From NCBI GenBank assembly GCA_947167105.1, contig CAMVGU010000031.1, positions 1-34,094 of the forward strand: DNA of 34,094 bases, written 5' to 3'. Position numbers and translations under genes: made by a program. Position 1 is the first letter of the stretch; each line of letters starts with the position of its first letter. The stretch comes from an uncultured Selenomonas sp. Lineage in GTDB: Bacteria > Bacillota > Negativicutes > Selenomonadales > Selenomonadaceae. Below, one piece after another: positions 7,967-18,134 of the stretch. The notes below the pieces were generated by a model. The model worked only from the letters and a program-made list of their open reading frames with translations. It had not been told where the DNA came from and did no database searches.

Positions 7967-8295
7967 GTTTTTGTAATATTTTCTGCAAAACTAAAAAATT
8001 ATCAGCATGAATATCCTCCTATAAGGGACAGCACAGGCCGCAATGCTGATTCAGGTGTAGTTTTGTCCATGTATGATTAACAATTTTTTATTTGATTTTT
8101 GTCTTCAAAACAGCTATTCTATAGCAGCAAACAAGCTTTAAAAATCAATATTTTTTACTCAGCAGGCAGGTTTTAAAGTACCATGCCACGAATAGAAGAA
8201 ATTATGGATTGTGCGTAAAACGGATGAACCCATTTTATCAGGGCTTGTTTGTTTAACTATTCAATTTGGCGGATAGACCAGAGAGGTGTTATTCT
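7967..8295. other. Divergent intergenic region before the chemoreceptor gene
   Basis: A/T-rich and without a convincing gene. It contains an 8-bp inverted repeat with a 34-nt loop (ATCAGCAT 8001-8008, ATGCTGAT 8043-8050). A weak plus-strand promoter candidate is TTTGTC (8098-8103), 16 bp, TATAGC (8120-8125). That would leave a leader of about 165 nt before the gene at 8296; no known riboswitch was recognised. Confidence 0.35.
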
Positions 8296-10380
8296 ATGTT
8301 AAGCATTTTTTCCAAGAACAAGCCGCAGGAAGCTCCTGCCCAAGGCCCAGCGGCCCCCCAGCCGTCCCTGGCCTCGCGGGTAAACCCTGCTCCGGTGGCC
8401 GCGCAGCAAGGCAAGGACATGAAGGTGGCCTACCTCGGACAGAACGAACTCACGGAACTAAAGCTGAAAGAACTCTGCGACCTGAACGGCGGCCCGGCCA
8501 TGATTATAGGCTTTGCCTCCGATGATGTGGATATAGAGCAGACAGCCCGCAAGATCAAGCAGGAAATTCCCAACAATACCAAGCTCATCATGATGTCCAC
8601 CTCCGGCGAGCTTTGCCGTCCCCAGGGCAGCCGCACCATCTATTGCGAAGCGCAGCAGGGCAGAGGCAAGATACTGCTGCAGTCATATTCCCATAACATG
8701 ATTGAGGATATGTGCATCATTACCCTGCCCCTGCCCAATGATGATCTCCGCGCAGGGCATGTCTCCATGTCCGTAAACGAGCGTGTCGAATTTATCCGCA
8801 GGGAAATCGACAAAATCCAACTGCCCTTCCGCGTCAGCGTCAGCCATACCTTCGCTATGGTGTATGTGGACGGTGTTTCTAACTGCGAAACCTTCCTGCT
8901 GCAAGCCCTGTACCAGAGCGGCAAGCTTCCCTGCCCCTTCATCGGCGGCAGCGCGGCAGGCAAGACGGATTTCGCCCATACCTACATTTATAATGACGAG
9001 GAATGTCTGGAAAACCACGCCATCATCGTGCCGGTACGCCTGGCCAAAGGCTTCCGCTACGGCATTTTCAAGACACAAGCCGTCCAGCGCACGGGTGATG
9101 TTTATACAGTCGGCGTGGCCAACACCTCCCTGCGCTACATCGAGACAGTCCAGGATAGCAACGGCCAGCAGAGATCCTTTATTCAGGTCTTGAAGGAGCA
9201 TTTCAATGTAGGCACGGTGGACGAGCTGAACCATGTGATGCAGGGCTATACCTTTGCCACCGATATCAACGGCGATGACTTCATACGCTCCGTAGCAAGC
9301 ATTGATGAAGCCAATGACCGCATTTCCTTCTTCTGCGATGTGGTGACCGGCGAGCAGCTTTACCTGCTGAAGCGGGACTCCCTGGAGCACACCCTGGCTC
9401 AGGATTTCCGCGAATTCAACCAGGGCAAGCCTCCTGCCTGCGGTGCCCTGCTCAATGACTGCATCCTGCGCCGCCTGGGCTACCCGGAGGAAATCAAGCA
9501 TATAGACCAGTTCAGCGATATTGCAGCCGCCGGCTTCTCCAGCTTTGGCGAAATCCTGGGCCTGCATGTCAATGAGACGCTGACGGCCATTTTCTTCTAT
9601 CCCCTGCCTGACCGCACTCCCTTCGTGGACAAGTATATCGACAGGTTCCCCCAGAGCTACGCCAACTGCCAGGCTTTCTTCTTCAACCGCGAAATCAATC
9701 GCCGTAAGCATACGGAGGAACTGAAGGATGACCTCATCGACATGTTCCAGGACTACCAGAGCAAGATGCCCGGTATTGTCGAGACAATCACCAATATGAG
9801 CAAGGATGTGGAGAGCATCCGGGGCTCCATTCAGGAACTGTCCGGGGGCATTGATGAGCAGGGCAAGCTCTTCCACCTGCTGATGGAGCGCATGGGAGAA
9901 ATCGCACCTAAGCTGAACCTGCTCTCCCAGCGGGCGCAGAAAATCAATGACGTAATGAACATGATCAACGAAATTGCCGCCCAGACCAACCTCCTGGCAC
10001 TGAATGCCGCCATCGAGGCTGCCCGTGCGGGCGAGGCGGGACGTGGCTTCTCCGTGGTCGCCCAGGAAGTCAGGAAGCTCTCGGAGAGCAGCCAGCAGGG
10101 CGTGCAGACCTCCTACGAAGCTATTCACGCGCTGCTGGCCGATGTAAAGCAGATTGACGAGGTACTGGCCGAAAACAAGGCCTTTGAGGAAAAGACCAAT
10201 TCGTTTACCGAAGAATTCAGCGGCCAGATGAAACATCTCCACAAGAACCTCAACGACGGCATTGAACACATTCAGAAATCCACCCGCTCCATACAGGAAC
10301 TCGAGCATATCAATGGGGCAACCCAGGAACATATGAAAGAGCTCACTACTATCATCAAGAATATCGAACTGGGTATCTGA
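8296..10380 (+). CDS. Soluble FIST-domain methyl-accepting chemotaxis protein
   Basis: The 694-aa product begins at the ATG at 8296 (GAGAGGTG upstream; a TTG 30 bases earlier is in frame but lacks a site). After a proline/alanine-rich linker (about 12-45), residues from about 45 to 430 form a FIST_N/FIST_C sensory module ([28 protein letters not shown] near its end). FIST domains are thought to bind small ligands such as amino acids. The C-terminal 190 residues are the MCP signalling hairpin with the conserved tip [20 protein letters not shown] (about 565-584). No signal peptide or membrane helix is apparent, so it should be a cytoplasmic receptor feeding CheA/CheW. The gene stands alone with its own terminator. 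Confidence 0.93.
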   Translation: MLSIFSKNKPQEAPAQGPAAPQPSLASRVNPAPVAAQQGKDMKVAYLGQNELTELKLKELCDLNGGPAMIIGFASDDVDIEQTARKIKQEIPNNTKLIMMSTSGELCRPQGSRTIYCEAQQGRGKILLQSYSHNMIEDMCIITLPLPNDDLRAGHVSMSVNERVEFIRREIDKIQLPFRVSVSHTFAMVYVDGVSNCETFLLQALYQSGKLPCPFIGGSAAGKTDFAHTYIYNDEECLENHAIIVPVRLAKGFRYGIFKTQAVQRTGDVYTVGVANTSLRYIETVQDSNGQQRSFIQVLKEHFNVGTVDELNHVMQGYTFATDINGDDFIRSVASIDEANDRISFFCDVVTGEQLYLLKRDSLEHTLAQDFREFNQGKPPACGALLNDCILRRLGYPEEIKHIDQFSDIAAAGFSSFGEILGLHVNETLTAIFFYPLPDRTPFVDKYIDRFPQSYANCQAFFFNREINRRKHTEELKDDLIDMFQDYQSKMPGIVETITNMSKDVESIRGSIQELSGGIDEQGKLFHLLMERMGEIAPKLNLLSQRAQKINDVMNMINEIAAQTNLLALNAAIEAARAGEAGRGFSVVAQEVRKLSESSQQGVQTSYEAIHALLADVKQIDEVLAENKAFEEKTNSFTEEFSGQMKHLHKNLNDGIEHIQKSTRSIQELEHINGATQEHMKELTTIIKNIELGI

Positions 10381-10395
10381 ACCATTCAGTCCTGC

Positions 10396-10432
10396 AAAAA
10401 AGCGGAATCCCGCAATAAGGTTCCGCTTTTTT
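10396..10432 (+). terminator. Terminator of the chemoreceptor gene
   Basis: AGCGGAA (10401-10407) pairs with TTCCGCT (10421-10427) and is followed by a T-run; A residues on the left extend the stem. Confidence 0.85.
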
Positions 10433-10485
10433 ACATTTCCTGTCGGTAAGACTGTCAGTCATACCCAGAAGGGAGGCTCCCTTAG

Positions 10486-11346
10486 ATGCAGGATTATCAG
10501 AAAAAAGGCTATCTGGTCAGCGACTTCCGCGTGTTCCGCCTGACGGATGCGAAGCCGCAGCCCATCCCCTTCCACTATCACGATTTTCATAAAATCATCC
10601 TGTTTCTGGGGGGAACAGTGGATTATGTGATTGAAGGCAAGACCTACTCGCTGCGGCCCTCAGACCTGATTTTCGTGACAGCCGGCGAGATCCACTGCCC
10701 TGTCTTCCATCCCGGCCCGGCGCCTTATGAACGCATCGTGATTTATATTTCACCTGACTTCCTGGCCCGCTGGCAGACGGAGAGCGGCAAGGAGCAGGCT
10801 GATCTCGCTGCCTGCTTCCAGCAAGCCAGGGAAACTGCCAGCGTAATGCACCAGCCCCCCGGCACCAGCCACGATTTGCTGTACCATATGGACAAACTGG
10901 AAAAAACTGCCCACGGCGAGGGCTTCGCAAACGAGCTCTACACGAAAATCCTCTTTGTGGAGTTTATGATCCTGGTGAACCGCTCTCTGGCAGAGCACGA
11001 GCTCTCGGCCATGGAAAACGCATCTTACGATCCCAAGATCCAGCAGGTGCTGTCCTATATCGGTACGCATCTGGCTGAGCCGCTGACTGTGGAGCATCTG
11101 GCAGCCCAGGCTTTCCTCAGCAAGTTCTATCTGATGCGCAAGTTCAAGGCGGATACAGGCTACGGGCTGCACCAGTATATCCGCAGCAAGCGCCTGCTGC
11201 TGGCCCGTGACCTGCTGAAAACCGACACGCCCATCACGGAGATAGCAGGCTGCGTCGGCTTTTCTGACTACTCCACCTTCTCCCGCGCCTTCAAGGCCAT
11301 GTTTCACACGACACCCCGGGAATTCAGGGATATGATGGCACACTGA
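10486..11346 (+). CDS. AraC-family transcriptional regulator
   Basis: The 286-aa protein has an N-terminal cupin-type sensing domain (PFHYHDFHKIILFLGGTVDY and LRPSDLIFVTAGEIHCP, about residues 26-75). Its C-terminal tandem helix-turn-helix domain (about 185-286) includes LTVEHLAAQAFLSKFYLMRKF and TEIAGCVGFSDYSTFSRAFK. The ligand is not evident. A GGGAGG site precedes the ATG and lies in a small hairpin (GGGAG-G-CTCCC). The TSUP transporter gene follows 35 bp later on the same strand, so it is a likely target, or the two are co-transcribed. Confidence 0.92.
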   Translation: MQDYQKKGYLVSDFRVFRLTDAKPQPIPFHYHDFHKIILFLGGTVDYVIEGKTYSLRPSDLIFVTAGEIHCPVFHPGPAPYERIVIYISPDFLARWQTESGKEQADLAACFQQARETASVMHQPPGTSHDLLYHMDKLEKTAHGEGFANELYTKILFVEFMILVNRSLAEHELSAMENASYDPKIQQVLSYIGTHLAEPLTVEHLAAQAFLSKFYLMRKFKADTGYGLHQYIRSKRLLLARDLLKTDTPITEIAGCVGFSDYSTFSRAFKAMFHTTPREFRDMMAH

Positions 11347-11381
11347 AATCATACTGCTTTTCTTGAAGGAGGCTTTTATCC

Positions 11382-12173
11382 ATGGAAATTCTGCTTTTGC
11401 TATTGCTGGGACTGGGTGTCGGCGTCTTCGGCACCCTGGTGGGCATCGGCGGAGGCCTGATACTGGTACCGATTTTCATTCTGTTCATGTCCGAAGGGGG
11501 CATTTATCCCTGCTTCCAGACTGCCGCACAGATTGTCGGCACCTCCCTCTTTGTGGTCTTCACCAACGCCCTGTCCGGCACCTTTGCCTATATACGGCAG
11601 AAACGTGTATTCTTCCGTGCCGCCATACCATTTGCGCTGGCAACGCTGCCGGGGGCATTTTTCGGCTCCTATGTGGCCCATTACTTCAATGCCTCCATGC
11701 TGGACTTATACTTTGGCCTTTTCCTGCTGCTGATGTCCGGCATCATGTATTGGAATACACGCAAAAAGCCCCCCACAGACGTTGTGATGCTGGACAAGGA
11801 TTTCAAGTTCAATATGCCCCTGGGGGTTGGCAGCAGCACCCTGGTTGGCTTCATTTCCAGCATTTTTGGCATCGGCGGCGGCGTTGTGCACGTACCGCTG
11901 ATGATTTACCTGCTGGGCTTCCCCGTGCATGTGGCCACCGCCACCTCCCATTTCGTGCTGGCCTGTTCCTCCCTCTCCGGCGTCATTTCCCATGTTCTGC
12001 TGGAGCACGTCATCTGGATGCCGGCTATCTGCTTAGGGCTGGGAGCGTCCCTGGGGGCGCAGCTCGGCGCCCGCATCTCCCAGAAGACCAAATCCAAGGC
12101 CATCCTGACGCTGCTGGCCCTCGCCGTGTTCCTGATGGGCCTGAAACTGATCTTTATGGGCACAGCCCAGTAA
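11382..12173 (+). CDS. TSUP (TauE/SafE) family membrane transporter
   Basis: This 263-aa, mostly hydrophobic protein has about eight predicted membrane segments. It shows the two-fold repeat of the family: GTLVGIGGGLILVPIFILF near the N-terminus and SIFGIGGGVVHVPLMIYLL in the middle. Members export or import small sulfur- or carbon-containing anions such as sulfite, sulfoacetate or taurine; the substrate cannot be read from sequence. AAGGAGG lies 9 nt before the ATG. It ends 8 bp from the convergent recG gene. Confidence 0.9.
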   Translation: MEILLLLLLGLGVGVFGTLVGIGGGLILVPIFILFMSEGGIYPCFQTAAQIVGTSLFVVFTNALSGTFAYIRQKRVFFRAAIPFALATLPGAFFGSYVAHYFNASMLDLYFGLFLLLMSGIMYWNTRKKPPTDVVMLDKDFKFNMPLGVGSSTLVGFISSIFGIGGGVVHVPLMIYLLGFPVHVATATSHFVLACSSLSGVISHVLLEHVIWMPAICLGLGASLGAQLGARISQKTKSKAILTLLALAVFLMGLKLIFMGTAQ

Positions 12174-12181
12174 AAGAACTT

Positions 12182-14275
12182 TTACGCCTCCGTGATTTTC
12201 GCGAAATGCTCGCTGTACTGCAAGGCCAGGCTCGGCAGCACCGCCGCTGTATCCTCCTTGCTGGCCAGGGTCTCCTGGGCCGCCTGCCGCGCCTGCAAAA
12301 GTATATCCATATCCCCCAGCACATTCGCTGCCTTAAGATCCGGCAGGCCGTGCTGCATAGAACCGAAAAACTGCCCTGGGCCCCGCAGTCGCAAATCCTC
12401 CTCTGCCAGCTCAAAACCGTCCGTGACCCGTGCCATGATTTCCAGGCGCTTCCTGGCATTTTCCGTCCTGCCCTCCGAAACAAGAATACAGTAGGACTTA
12501 TAGGGGCCGCGCCCGATGCGCCCCCGTAGCTGATGAAGCTGGGCAAGGCCGAAACGTTCCGCATGCTCCACCACCATCAGGCTGGCATTCGGCACATTCA
12601 CGCCCACCTCAATAACAGTAGTCGAAACCAGAAGCTGTACCCTGTTTTCATAAAAGTCCTGCATGACCTGCTCCTTCTCGGCACCCTTCATCCTGCCATG
12701 CACCAGGCCCACAGACAGGCCGCGGAAAATGCCACAGCGCAGCTCGTCGTAGACTTCCTCCGCAGAAGGCAGCTCACTTTCCTCGCTCATTTCCACCAAA
12801 GGGCAGACCACATACGCCTGCCGCCCCTCCTCCAGCTGGGTGCGCACATAGTTGTAAATCAAGGTACGCCGCTCCGGCGTGCGCACAAAGGTGCGGATGG
12901 GTTGGCGCCCCGGCGGCAGCTCCCGTATCAGGGATACATCAAGGTCGCCGTATACGGTCAGGGTCATCGTGCGCGGGATGGGCGTTGCGGTCATGACCAA
13001 CACATCCGGTACAGGCGGGGCCGCTTCATCTGCGGATACTTGCTGCTTTGCCAGCTGCGCACGCTGCAGGACGCCGAAGCGGTGCTGCTCGTCCGTCACT
13101 GCCAGCCCCAAATTCCTGAACTGTACATCTTCCTGTATCAAGGCATGAGTGCCGATCACTATATCATATTCCCCCGCTGCCATGGCCTCGTGCATGGCCT
13201 CCTTCTGCTTCTTCGTCAGTCGTCCGCTGAGGAAGCCCACCCGCACGCCCAAGGGCTCAAGCTGCTTCCTGAAACTGTCGTAATGCTGGCTGGCCAGGAT
13301 TTCCGTTGGTGCCATCAGCACCCCCTGAAAGCCGTTCTCCACTGTCTTTACCAAGGCCAGCATGGCTATGACCGTCTTGCCGGAGCCAACATCCCCCTGC
13401 ACCAGCCGCCGCATGGGCAGGGGGCTTTCCATATCATGCCGTATATCCTGCCAGGCCCGCTGCTGGTCATGGGTGAGCCGAAAGGGCAGGGCCTGCTCCA
13501 AAGCCCGCAGAAGCTTGCCGGAAGACAAATGCCTGACGCCACGTTTCTGTTCCCTGGCCTGCCGTTTCAGCAGCAGAAGGCCGCACTGGATCAGGTACAG
13601 CTCCTCAAAAGCCAGCCGCCGCCGCGCCGCCTTCAGCCCCTCCGCATCCGTTGGAAAGTGGATTTGCCGAAAGGCCTGCAGGCGGGGCAGCAGCTCATAA
13701 CGCTTACTGATACCAGCCGGGATGACTTCCGGCAGACCAAGCTCCGGCAGGGCTGCCAGCAGCTCCCCCACAAGCTTGCGGAAATATTTCTGGGGCAATT
13801 TCTCAGTCGCCGGGTACACGGGGAAGATGCCGCAATGCTCCCCCGGCTCCTCCCCTTCCTCCAAAACCTCAAAGGACTGCAACTGGCTCATGGCCATCTG
13901 GCCGCGCCCGCCGTAAGCATAGGCGGGCCTGCCCGTCACAAAGAGACGCCGCCCCGGCTTCAGCTGCTGCTTTAGAAATTTACGGTTAAACCAGGTGACA
14001 GACAGGAAGCCTGTGCCATCTCCAAGCAGCGCAGTCAGGATGGACAGGCCGCGCCTGCCCCCCTGCTTTTCCTGCAGGCTCATGATGATGCCGGAAACCG
14101 TAGCCTGCTCTCCCGGCTGCAAAGCCGCAATGGGTGTCAGTACGCTCTGATCCTCGTAGGTTCGCGGGTAATAGGTCAACAGGTCATAGACCGTCCTTAC
14201 CCCCAGCCTCGCCAGAGCCTCCGCCCTTTTGGGGCCAACGCCCTTAAGATATTTAACGGAATCCGTCAGCTGCAT
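12182..14275 (-). CDS. recG: ATP-dependent DNA helicase RecG
   Basis: RecG (697 aa) remodels stalled forks and Holliday junctions. The start MQLTDSVKYLKGVGPKRAEAL at 14275 has GGAGGTGAGGCA before it; a longer frame upstream encodes unrelated low-quality sequence. Order: helix-hairpin-helix-like start, wedge/OB domain (about 45-150), then helicase motifs GDVGSGKT (about 290), the DEQHRFG motif (about 395), TATPIPRT, and the C-terminal GRIGRGPYKSYC and FGLAQLHQLRG motifs. Length matches the family (about 690 aa). Confidence 0.96.
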   Translation of the reverse strand: MQLTDSVKYLKGVGPKRAEALARLGVRTVYDLLTYYPRTYEDQSVLTPIAALQPGEQATVSGIIMSLQEKQGGRRGLSILTALLGDGTGFLSVTWFNRKFLKQQLKPGRRLFVTGRPAYAYGGRGQMAMSQLQSFEVLEEGEEPGEHCGIFPVYPATEKLPQKYFRKLVGELLAALPELGLPEVIPAGISKRYELLPRLQAFRQIHFPTDAEGLKAARRRLAFEELYLIQCGLLLLKRQAREQKRGVRHLSSGKLLRALEQALPFRLTHDQQRAWQDIRHDMESPLPMRRLVQGDVGSGKTVIAMLALVKTVENGFQGVLMAPTEILASQHYDSFRKQLEPLGVRVGFLSGRLTKKQKEAMHEAMAAGEYDIVIGTHALIQEDVQFRNLGLAVTDEQHRFGVLQRAQLAKQQVSADEAAPPVPDVLVMTATPIPRTMTLTVYGDLDVSLIRELPPGRQPIRTFVRTPERRTLIYNYVRTQLEEGRQAYVVCPLVEMSEESELPSAEEVYDELRCGIFRGLSVGLVHGRMKGAEKEQVMQDFYENRVQLLVSTTVIEVGVNVPNASLMVVEHAERFGLAQLHQLRGRIGRGPYKSYCILVSEGRTENARKRLEIMARVTDGFELAEEDLRLRGPGQFFGSMQHGLPDLKAANVLGDMDILLQARQAAQETLASKEDTAAVLPSLALQYSEHFAKITEA

Positions 14276-14306
14276 TGCCTCACCTCCAGAATCATAATTG
14301 TAACAC

Positions 14307-14331
14307 AAAAGGAGCCCCTGTGCAGGGCTCC
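14307..14331 (-). terminator. Terminator of pckA
   Basis: Minus-strand GGAGCCC and GGGCTCC form a 7-bp GC-rich stem followed by TTTTGTG. It lies 20 bp beyond the pckA stop and before recG. Confidence 0.75.
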
Positions 14332-14351
14332 CCTGTAACCATGTTTTGCTC

Positions 14352-15968
14352 TTAGAGCTGCGGGCCGGCGGCAACCAAAGCCTTGCCTGCATCATTGCCC
14401 TCATACTTCTTGAAGTTCTTGATGAAGCGCTGGGCAAGATCCTTAGCCTTCGTCTCCCACTCGGAAGCATCCTTGTAGGTGTCGCGCGGGTCGAGGACAT
14501 TCGTGTCCACACCCTCCAGCTCTGTCGGAACTTCCAGATTGAAATACGGAATCTTCTTGGTCGGGCAATTCTTGATGGCACCGCTGTGGATGGCGTCAAT
14601 AATGCCACGGGTATCCTTGATGGAAATGCGCTTGCCTGTGCCGTTCCAGCCGGTATTCACGAGATATGCCTTCGTGCCGTTGGCTTCCATCTTGCGAACG
14701 AGTTCCTCGGCGTACTTCGTCGGATGCAGCTCCAGGAACGCCTGGCCAAAGCAAGCGGAGAAAGTCGGGGTCGGCTCAGTGATGCCGCGCTCCGTACCGG
14801 CAAGCTTCGCGGTGAAGCCGGACAGGAAATAGTACTTCGTCTGTTCCGGGGTCAGGATGGAAACCGGAGGCAGCACGCCGAAAGCATCTGCGGACAGGAA
14901 GATGACGCTCTTGGCAGCCGGAGCAGCGGAACGGTCAGCGACCTTGCCCTTCACAATGCCATTGATATGGTCGATAGGATAGGAAACACGGGTATTTTCG
15001 GTGACGGACTTATCAGCAAAATCAATCTTGCCATTTTCATCAACCGTCACATTCTCCAGCAGAGCATTGCGCTTGATGGCATTGTAGATATCAGGCTCGG
15101 ACTCCTTATCCAGGTTGATAACCTTGGCATAGCAGCCGCCCTCGAAGTTGAACACGCCCTCATCATCCCAGCCGTGCTCATCATCGCCGATCAACAGGCG
15201 CTTCGGGTCAGTGGACAGGGTCGTCTTGCCCGTGCCAGAAAGGCCGAAGAAAATAGCGGTGTTCTTGCCTTCCTGATCCGTATTGGCGGAGCAGTGCATG
15301 GAGGCAATGCCCTTCAGCGGCAGGAAGTAGTTCATCATAGAGAACATGCCCTTCTTCATCTCGCCGCCGTACCAGGTGTTGACAATGCACTGCTCACGGC
15401 TGGTGAGGTTGAAGACAACAGCAGTCTCGGAATTCAGGCCCAGCTCCTTGTAATTCGTGACCTTAGCCTTAGAGGCATTGTAAACCACGAAGTCAGGCTT
15501 GAAGTTCTCCAGCTCCTCAGCCGTCGGCTGAATGAACATGTTGGTGACGAAATGCGCCTGCCAGGCCACTTCCATAATGAAGCGCACAGCCATGCGGGTA
15601 TCCTTATTGGCACCGCAGAAGGCATCCACAACATAGAGTTTCTTGCCGGAAAGCTCCTTCTGGGCAATCTCCTTCACGGCAGCCCAAGCTTCCTTGGAGG
15701 CACGATGATTGTCGTTCTTATATTCATCACTGGTCCACCAGACAGTATCATGGGAGGTCTCGTCATCCACAATGAACTTATCCTTCGGAGAGCGGCCAGT
15801 GTAAATGCCCGTCTTAACATTGATAGCGTCCAGCTCCGTGAGCTGCCCCTTGTCGAAGCCAGTAAGGCCCGCCTTAGTCTCTTCTTCAAAAAGAACCTCA
15901 TAGGAAGGATTGTGCAGGACTTCCGTCACACCTGTAATGCCATACTGAGTCAAATCGATGTTTGCCAT
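14352..15968 (-). CDS. pckA: Phosphoenolpyruvate carboxykinase (ATP)
   Basis: The 538-aa enzyme interconverts oxaloacetate + ATP and PEP + CO2 + ADP. In rumen or gut Negativicutes it may run toward oxaloacetate for succinate/propionate formation (inference). Family motifs: the kinase P-loop [14 protein letters not shown] (about 243-256), the metal-binding [21 protein letters not shown] following it, and R/Y substrate residues in [11 protein letters not shown] near the N-terminus. The start [13 protein letters not shown] follows AAAGAGGTTGAG. It is monocistronic, with a promoter at 16057-16085 and a terminator at 14307-14331. Confidence 0.97.
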   Translation of the reverse strand: MANIDLTQYGITGVTEVLHNPSYEVLFEEETKAGLTGFDKGQLTELDAINVKTGIYTGRSPKDKFIVDDETSHDTVWWTSDEYKNDNHRASKEAWAAVKEIAQKELSGKKLYVVDAFCGANKDTRMAVRFIMEVAWQAHFVTNMFIQPTAEELENFKPDFVVYNASKAKVTNYKELGLNSETAVVFNLTSREQCIVNTWYGGEMKKGMFSMMNYFLPLKGIASMHCSANTDQEGKNTAIFFGLSGTGKTTLSTDPKRLLIGDDEHGWDDEGVFNFEGGCYAKVINLDKESEPDIYNAIKRNALLENVTVDENGKIDFADKSVTENTRVSYPIDHINGIVKGKVADRSAAPAAKSVIFLSADAFGVLPPVSILTPEQTKYYFLSGFTAKLAGTERGITEPTPTFSACFGQAFLELHPTKYAEELVRKMEANGTKAYLVNTGWNGTGKRISIKDTRGIIDAIHSGAIKNCPTKKIPYFNLEVPTELEGVDTNVLDPRDTYKDASEWETKAKDLAQRFIKNFKKYEGNDAGKALVAAGPQL

Positions 15969-16056
15969 TAATGCTCAACCTCTTTCACTTTTCAGAAAAC
16001 AGATAAGTGTTACGCGATAAATTTCACATTTGCTGTAAAAATTCACCGTGACTATT

Positions 16057-16085
16057 ATATTAACTTATTGCGTCATAAATGTCAA
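16057..16085 (-). promoter_or_regulatory. pckA promoter
   Basis: TTGACA (16085-16080), 17 bp, TAATAT (16062-16057), giving a leader of about 80 nt. A GC-rich patch at about 16117-16215 between this promoter and the exonuclease gene holds one GGCAGG...CCTGCC hairpin but no gene. Confidence 0.65.
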
Positions 16086-16222
16086 GTATTATCGCCATCT
16101 TTTCCAGCACCATGTTTCCCCGGCAGGACGAGTCCCTGCCCCACACTCCCCGCACGGATTTCTGGCGAGTGAGCATAGGCTGCGCCAAACAGCTTCAAAT
16201 CCACGGCAGACGAGATGGAATG

Positions 16223-16756
16223 CTAGACAAAAGAAAACGTCCTGATATGGCTTTTTACGTCACAACCGCTTTCAATGTAGTGAAGCAGGATTTGAGCACA
16301 GGCACGGCTGTCGCTTGCGGCCTGGTGATGGTCGAGAGGAATGCCATAGTAGTCGCACAAAACATTTAATTTGCGGCTCATTCCGGGCAGCATTCGTCTG
16401 CCTATCTGTACCGTACACAGGTAAGGAACTGATTTCTTCCACGCAATACCGTAGTGTTGCAGGCATTTTTTCAGTACCCCCATATCAAATACTGCATTAT
16501 GAGCCACCAATAACCCTTCTGTCATAAGTGGCTCTATTTGACTCCATATTTGCGGAAAAGTTGGCGAGTCTTTTACCATCTTCTCATCAATTCCGGTTAG
16601 AGATGTATTGAAATCATCAAAATATGTTTCTGGATTGACCAGGGAATAAAAATCATTCTTCATGCAATTATCTCCTATGATGGAGATACCTATAGCACTT
16701 ATCCTATCATTATGTCGATTAGGAGTTTCTACATCAAACGCAATAAATTGTGTCAT
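16223..16756 (-). CDS. DEDDh-type 3'-5' exonuclease (DnaQ/Pol III epsilon-like)
   Basis: The 177-aa single-domain protein keeps the five DEDDh residues: D8 and E10 (IAFDVETPN), D91 (HNAVFDMGVL), H144 and D149 (DHHQAASDSRACA). It should remove nucleotides from DNA or RNA 3' ends. It lacks a polymerase-binding tail or extra domains, so it is a stand-alone exonuclease and not necessarily the replicative proofreading subunit. Neighbours give no pathway hint. Confidence 0.88.
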   Translation of the reverse strand: MTQFIAFDVETPNRHNDRISAIGISIIGDNCMKNDFYSLVNPETYFDDFNTSLTGIDEKMVKDSPTFPQIWSQIEPLMTEGLLVAHNAVFDMGVLKKCLQHYGIAWKKSVPYLCTVQIGRRMLPGMSRKLNVLCDYYGIPLDHHQAASDSRACAQILLHYIESGCDVKSHIRTFSFV

Positions 16757-16814
16757 GGCTTTCCTCTACATATACTTAATGTCTATAAAATGGACGTGGC
16801 ACTTACTATCATAC

Positions 16815-17126
16815 CTAAGCTTCCTCATCTATCGCCTCCAAGAGAAAACTTACCGGGCGAAAGCCGTCGTTGCAGGAGATCATAGCCGAGCGGGGATTTT
16901 TCATCCAACCATCGTAGAAGCCCTCTGCTCCGTGGACAAGCCCCATGACGAAGGGAGACATGGTTTCCCAGGCGCTCTCGCACAGTCCACCAGGACGCTT
17001 CCAGCCTTCAGCCACGAATACCTGTCCCTCCTCTATATCGCAGGCGTTGTCGATAGGATTCTCGTATTTTTCCATCAAATCCCGGTAACAAGCCTTCCGC
17101 ATGACCGTGATGCGTACCTTCCGCAT
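16815..17126 (-). CDS. TIGR04076-family small protein
   Basis: The 103-aa protein starts at the ATG at 17126 (MRKVRITVMRKACYRDL), which has GGAGAGGG 8-9 nt upstream; an ATG six codons earlier lacks a site. The sequence resembles the TIGR04076 group: a short start strand, a C-rich middle (NACDIEEGQVFVAEGWKRPGGLCESAW) and the ending CNDGFRPVSFLLEAI. The family has no established function. Cysteines at several positions (e.g. in CDIEEG, GLCESAW and ISCNDG) may be relevant. It lies between the exonuclease and transporter genes on the same strand. Confidence 0.75.
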   Translation of the reverse strand: MRKVRITVMRKACYRDLMEKYENPIDNACDIEEGQVFVAEGWKRPGGLCESAWETMSPFVMGLVHGAEGFYDGWMKNPRSAMISCNDGFRPVSFLLEAIDEEA

Positions 17127-17172
17127 GGGCAACACCCTCTCCATTCTACAGTTCCTTACTCGCGCAACGCTA

Positions 17173-18039
17173 TCATTTCGGTAATTTACGAGAGCTTCTT
17201 GATTCTTTATCTTTAATGTTCAGTTCCTTTGCCACCTGATAGTAAACCAGGAGCGTAAAGATAACCGTGCCGCCAATGACATTGCCAAGACCGCAGGGGA
17301 TAAGGAAACGGAAAAAATAATCAAAGAAATTCGCATCATCTGCTATAACTATGTAAGCCATTTCGCAGGAACCGACCACTACATGAGCAAAGTCTCCCAA
17401 GGCGATAAAATAAACTAAAAACATAATCGTTGCGAATCTGAAATATTTCGTCTGGGGAGAAATCCAAACGATAGCGGCAATAAGAATACCCGCCGGGATT
17501 CCTCGTAAAATGTTTTCAACAGGCCCCAATTTCATAACATTCACCGCAACCTCGTACATCGCCCCTTCGATTTCGGGTGAAAGAGTATACGGGCTGGAAT
17601 AAAAAGCAGCCGCTATGGCCGTGCCTACAATATTGAAAAAGAATACTGTGACCCATAAGCGAACTACTTCATAAAAGCGAAGCCACGACCATTCGCTTAA
17701 AAGCGGAATGATGGTGGTGATGGGATTTTCTGTGAAAAGCTGCATACGTCCCAGAATGACAATGATGAACCCTACGGTATAGCCCAAGCAGGACACCAAC
17801 GGCTCCATAGGCGAGGAGCCCATATGCATATGGAAAATAGAGCGGAACAAAAAAGATAAGGAAACCAGAATACCGGCGGCCAGTCCCGAAAAAGCAAGTG
17901 CCTGAAAAGGACGCTCCAACTCCTCCTCTCCCTCCTGCCGAATGATTTTAAAAATCATGCGAGGCGGCAAAGGCGCATGTTCATGCAGCACCAAACGTTC
18001 ACTTTTTGGCAATTCGCTGATAAAGTCTTTCTTTTCCAT
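17173..18039 (-). CDS. Formate/nitrite transporter-family protein, YfdC-like
   Basis: The product is 288 aa from the ATG at 18039 (MEKKDFISEL); a GTG six codons upstream is an alternative. A cytoplasmic N-terminal arm (about 1-50) with EHAPLPPRMIFKIIRQEGEEELERP resembles the arm of E. coli YfdC. The rest is six-helix FNT-type membrane protein with LGRMQLFTENPITTIIPLL and GNVIGGTVIFTLLVYY. FNT channels move small monovalent anions such as formate or nitrite; the YfdC branch has no settled substrate. It lies upstream of the TIGR04076 gene (46 bp gap) and may share its transcript. Confidence 0.86.
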   Translation of the reverse strand: MEKKDFISELPKSERLVLHEHAPLPPRMIFKIIRQEGEEELERPFQALAFSGLAAGILVSLSFLFRSIFHMHMGSSPMEPLVSCLGYTVGFIIVILGRMQLFTENPITTIIPLLSEWSWLRFYEVVRLWVTVFFFNIVGTAIAAAFYSSPYTLSPEIEGAMYEVAVNVMKLGPVENILRGIPAGILIAAIVWISPQTKYFRFATIMFLVYFIALGDFAHVVVGSCEMAYIVIADDANFFDYFFRFLIPCGLGNVIGGTVIFTLLVYYQVAKELNIKDKESRSSRKLPK

Positions 18040-18134
18040 AATCACCAATCTCCCCACTCAAATCTCAATCTTCAGCATGGCATTTTTTACCACCCACAAG
18101 CAGCAAGGATTCCTTACGGCTGCTGTCAATATGA

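Noticed and set aside
8683..10332. Long open frame antisense to the chemoreceptor gene (549 codons)
   Set aside because: It is a codon-bias shadow. The plus strand encodes clear FIST and MCP domains, and the antisense product has no recognisable motif or good ribosome site.
12533..13975. Long open frame antisense to recG (480 codons)
   Set aside because: Shadow of recG; high His/Gln/Leu content typical of reversed coding DNA.
14346..15971. Long open frame antisense to pckA (541 codons)
   Set aside because: It mirrors the pckA frame almost exactly, has no known motifs, and pckA is unmistakable on the other strand.
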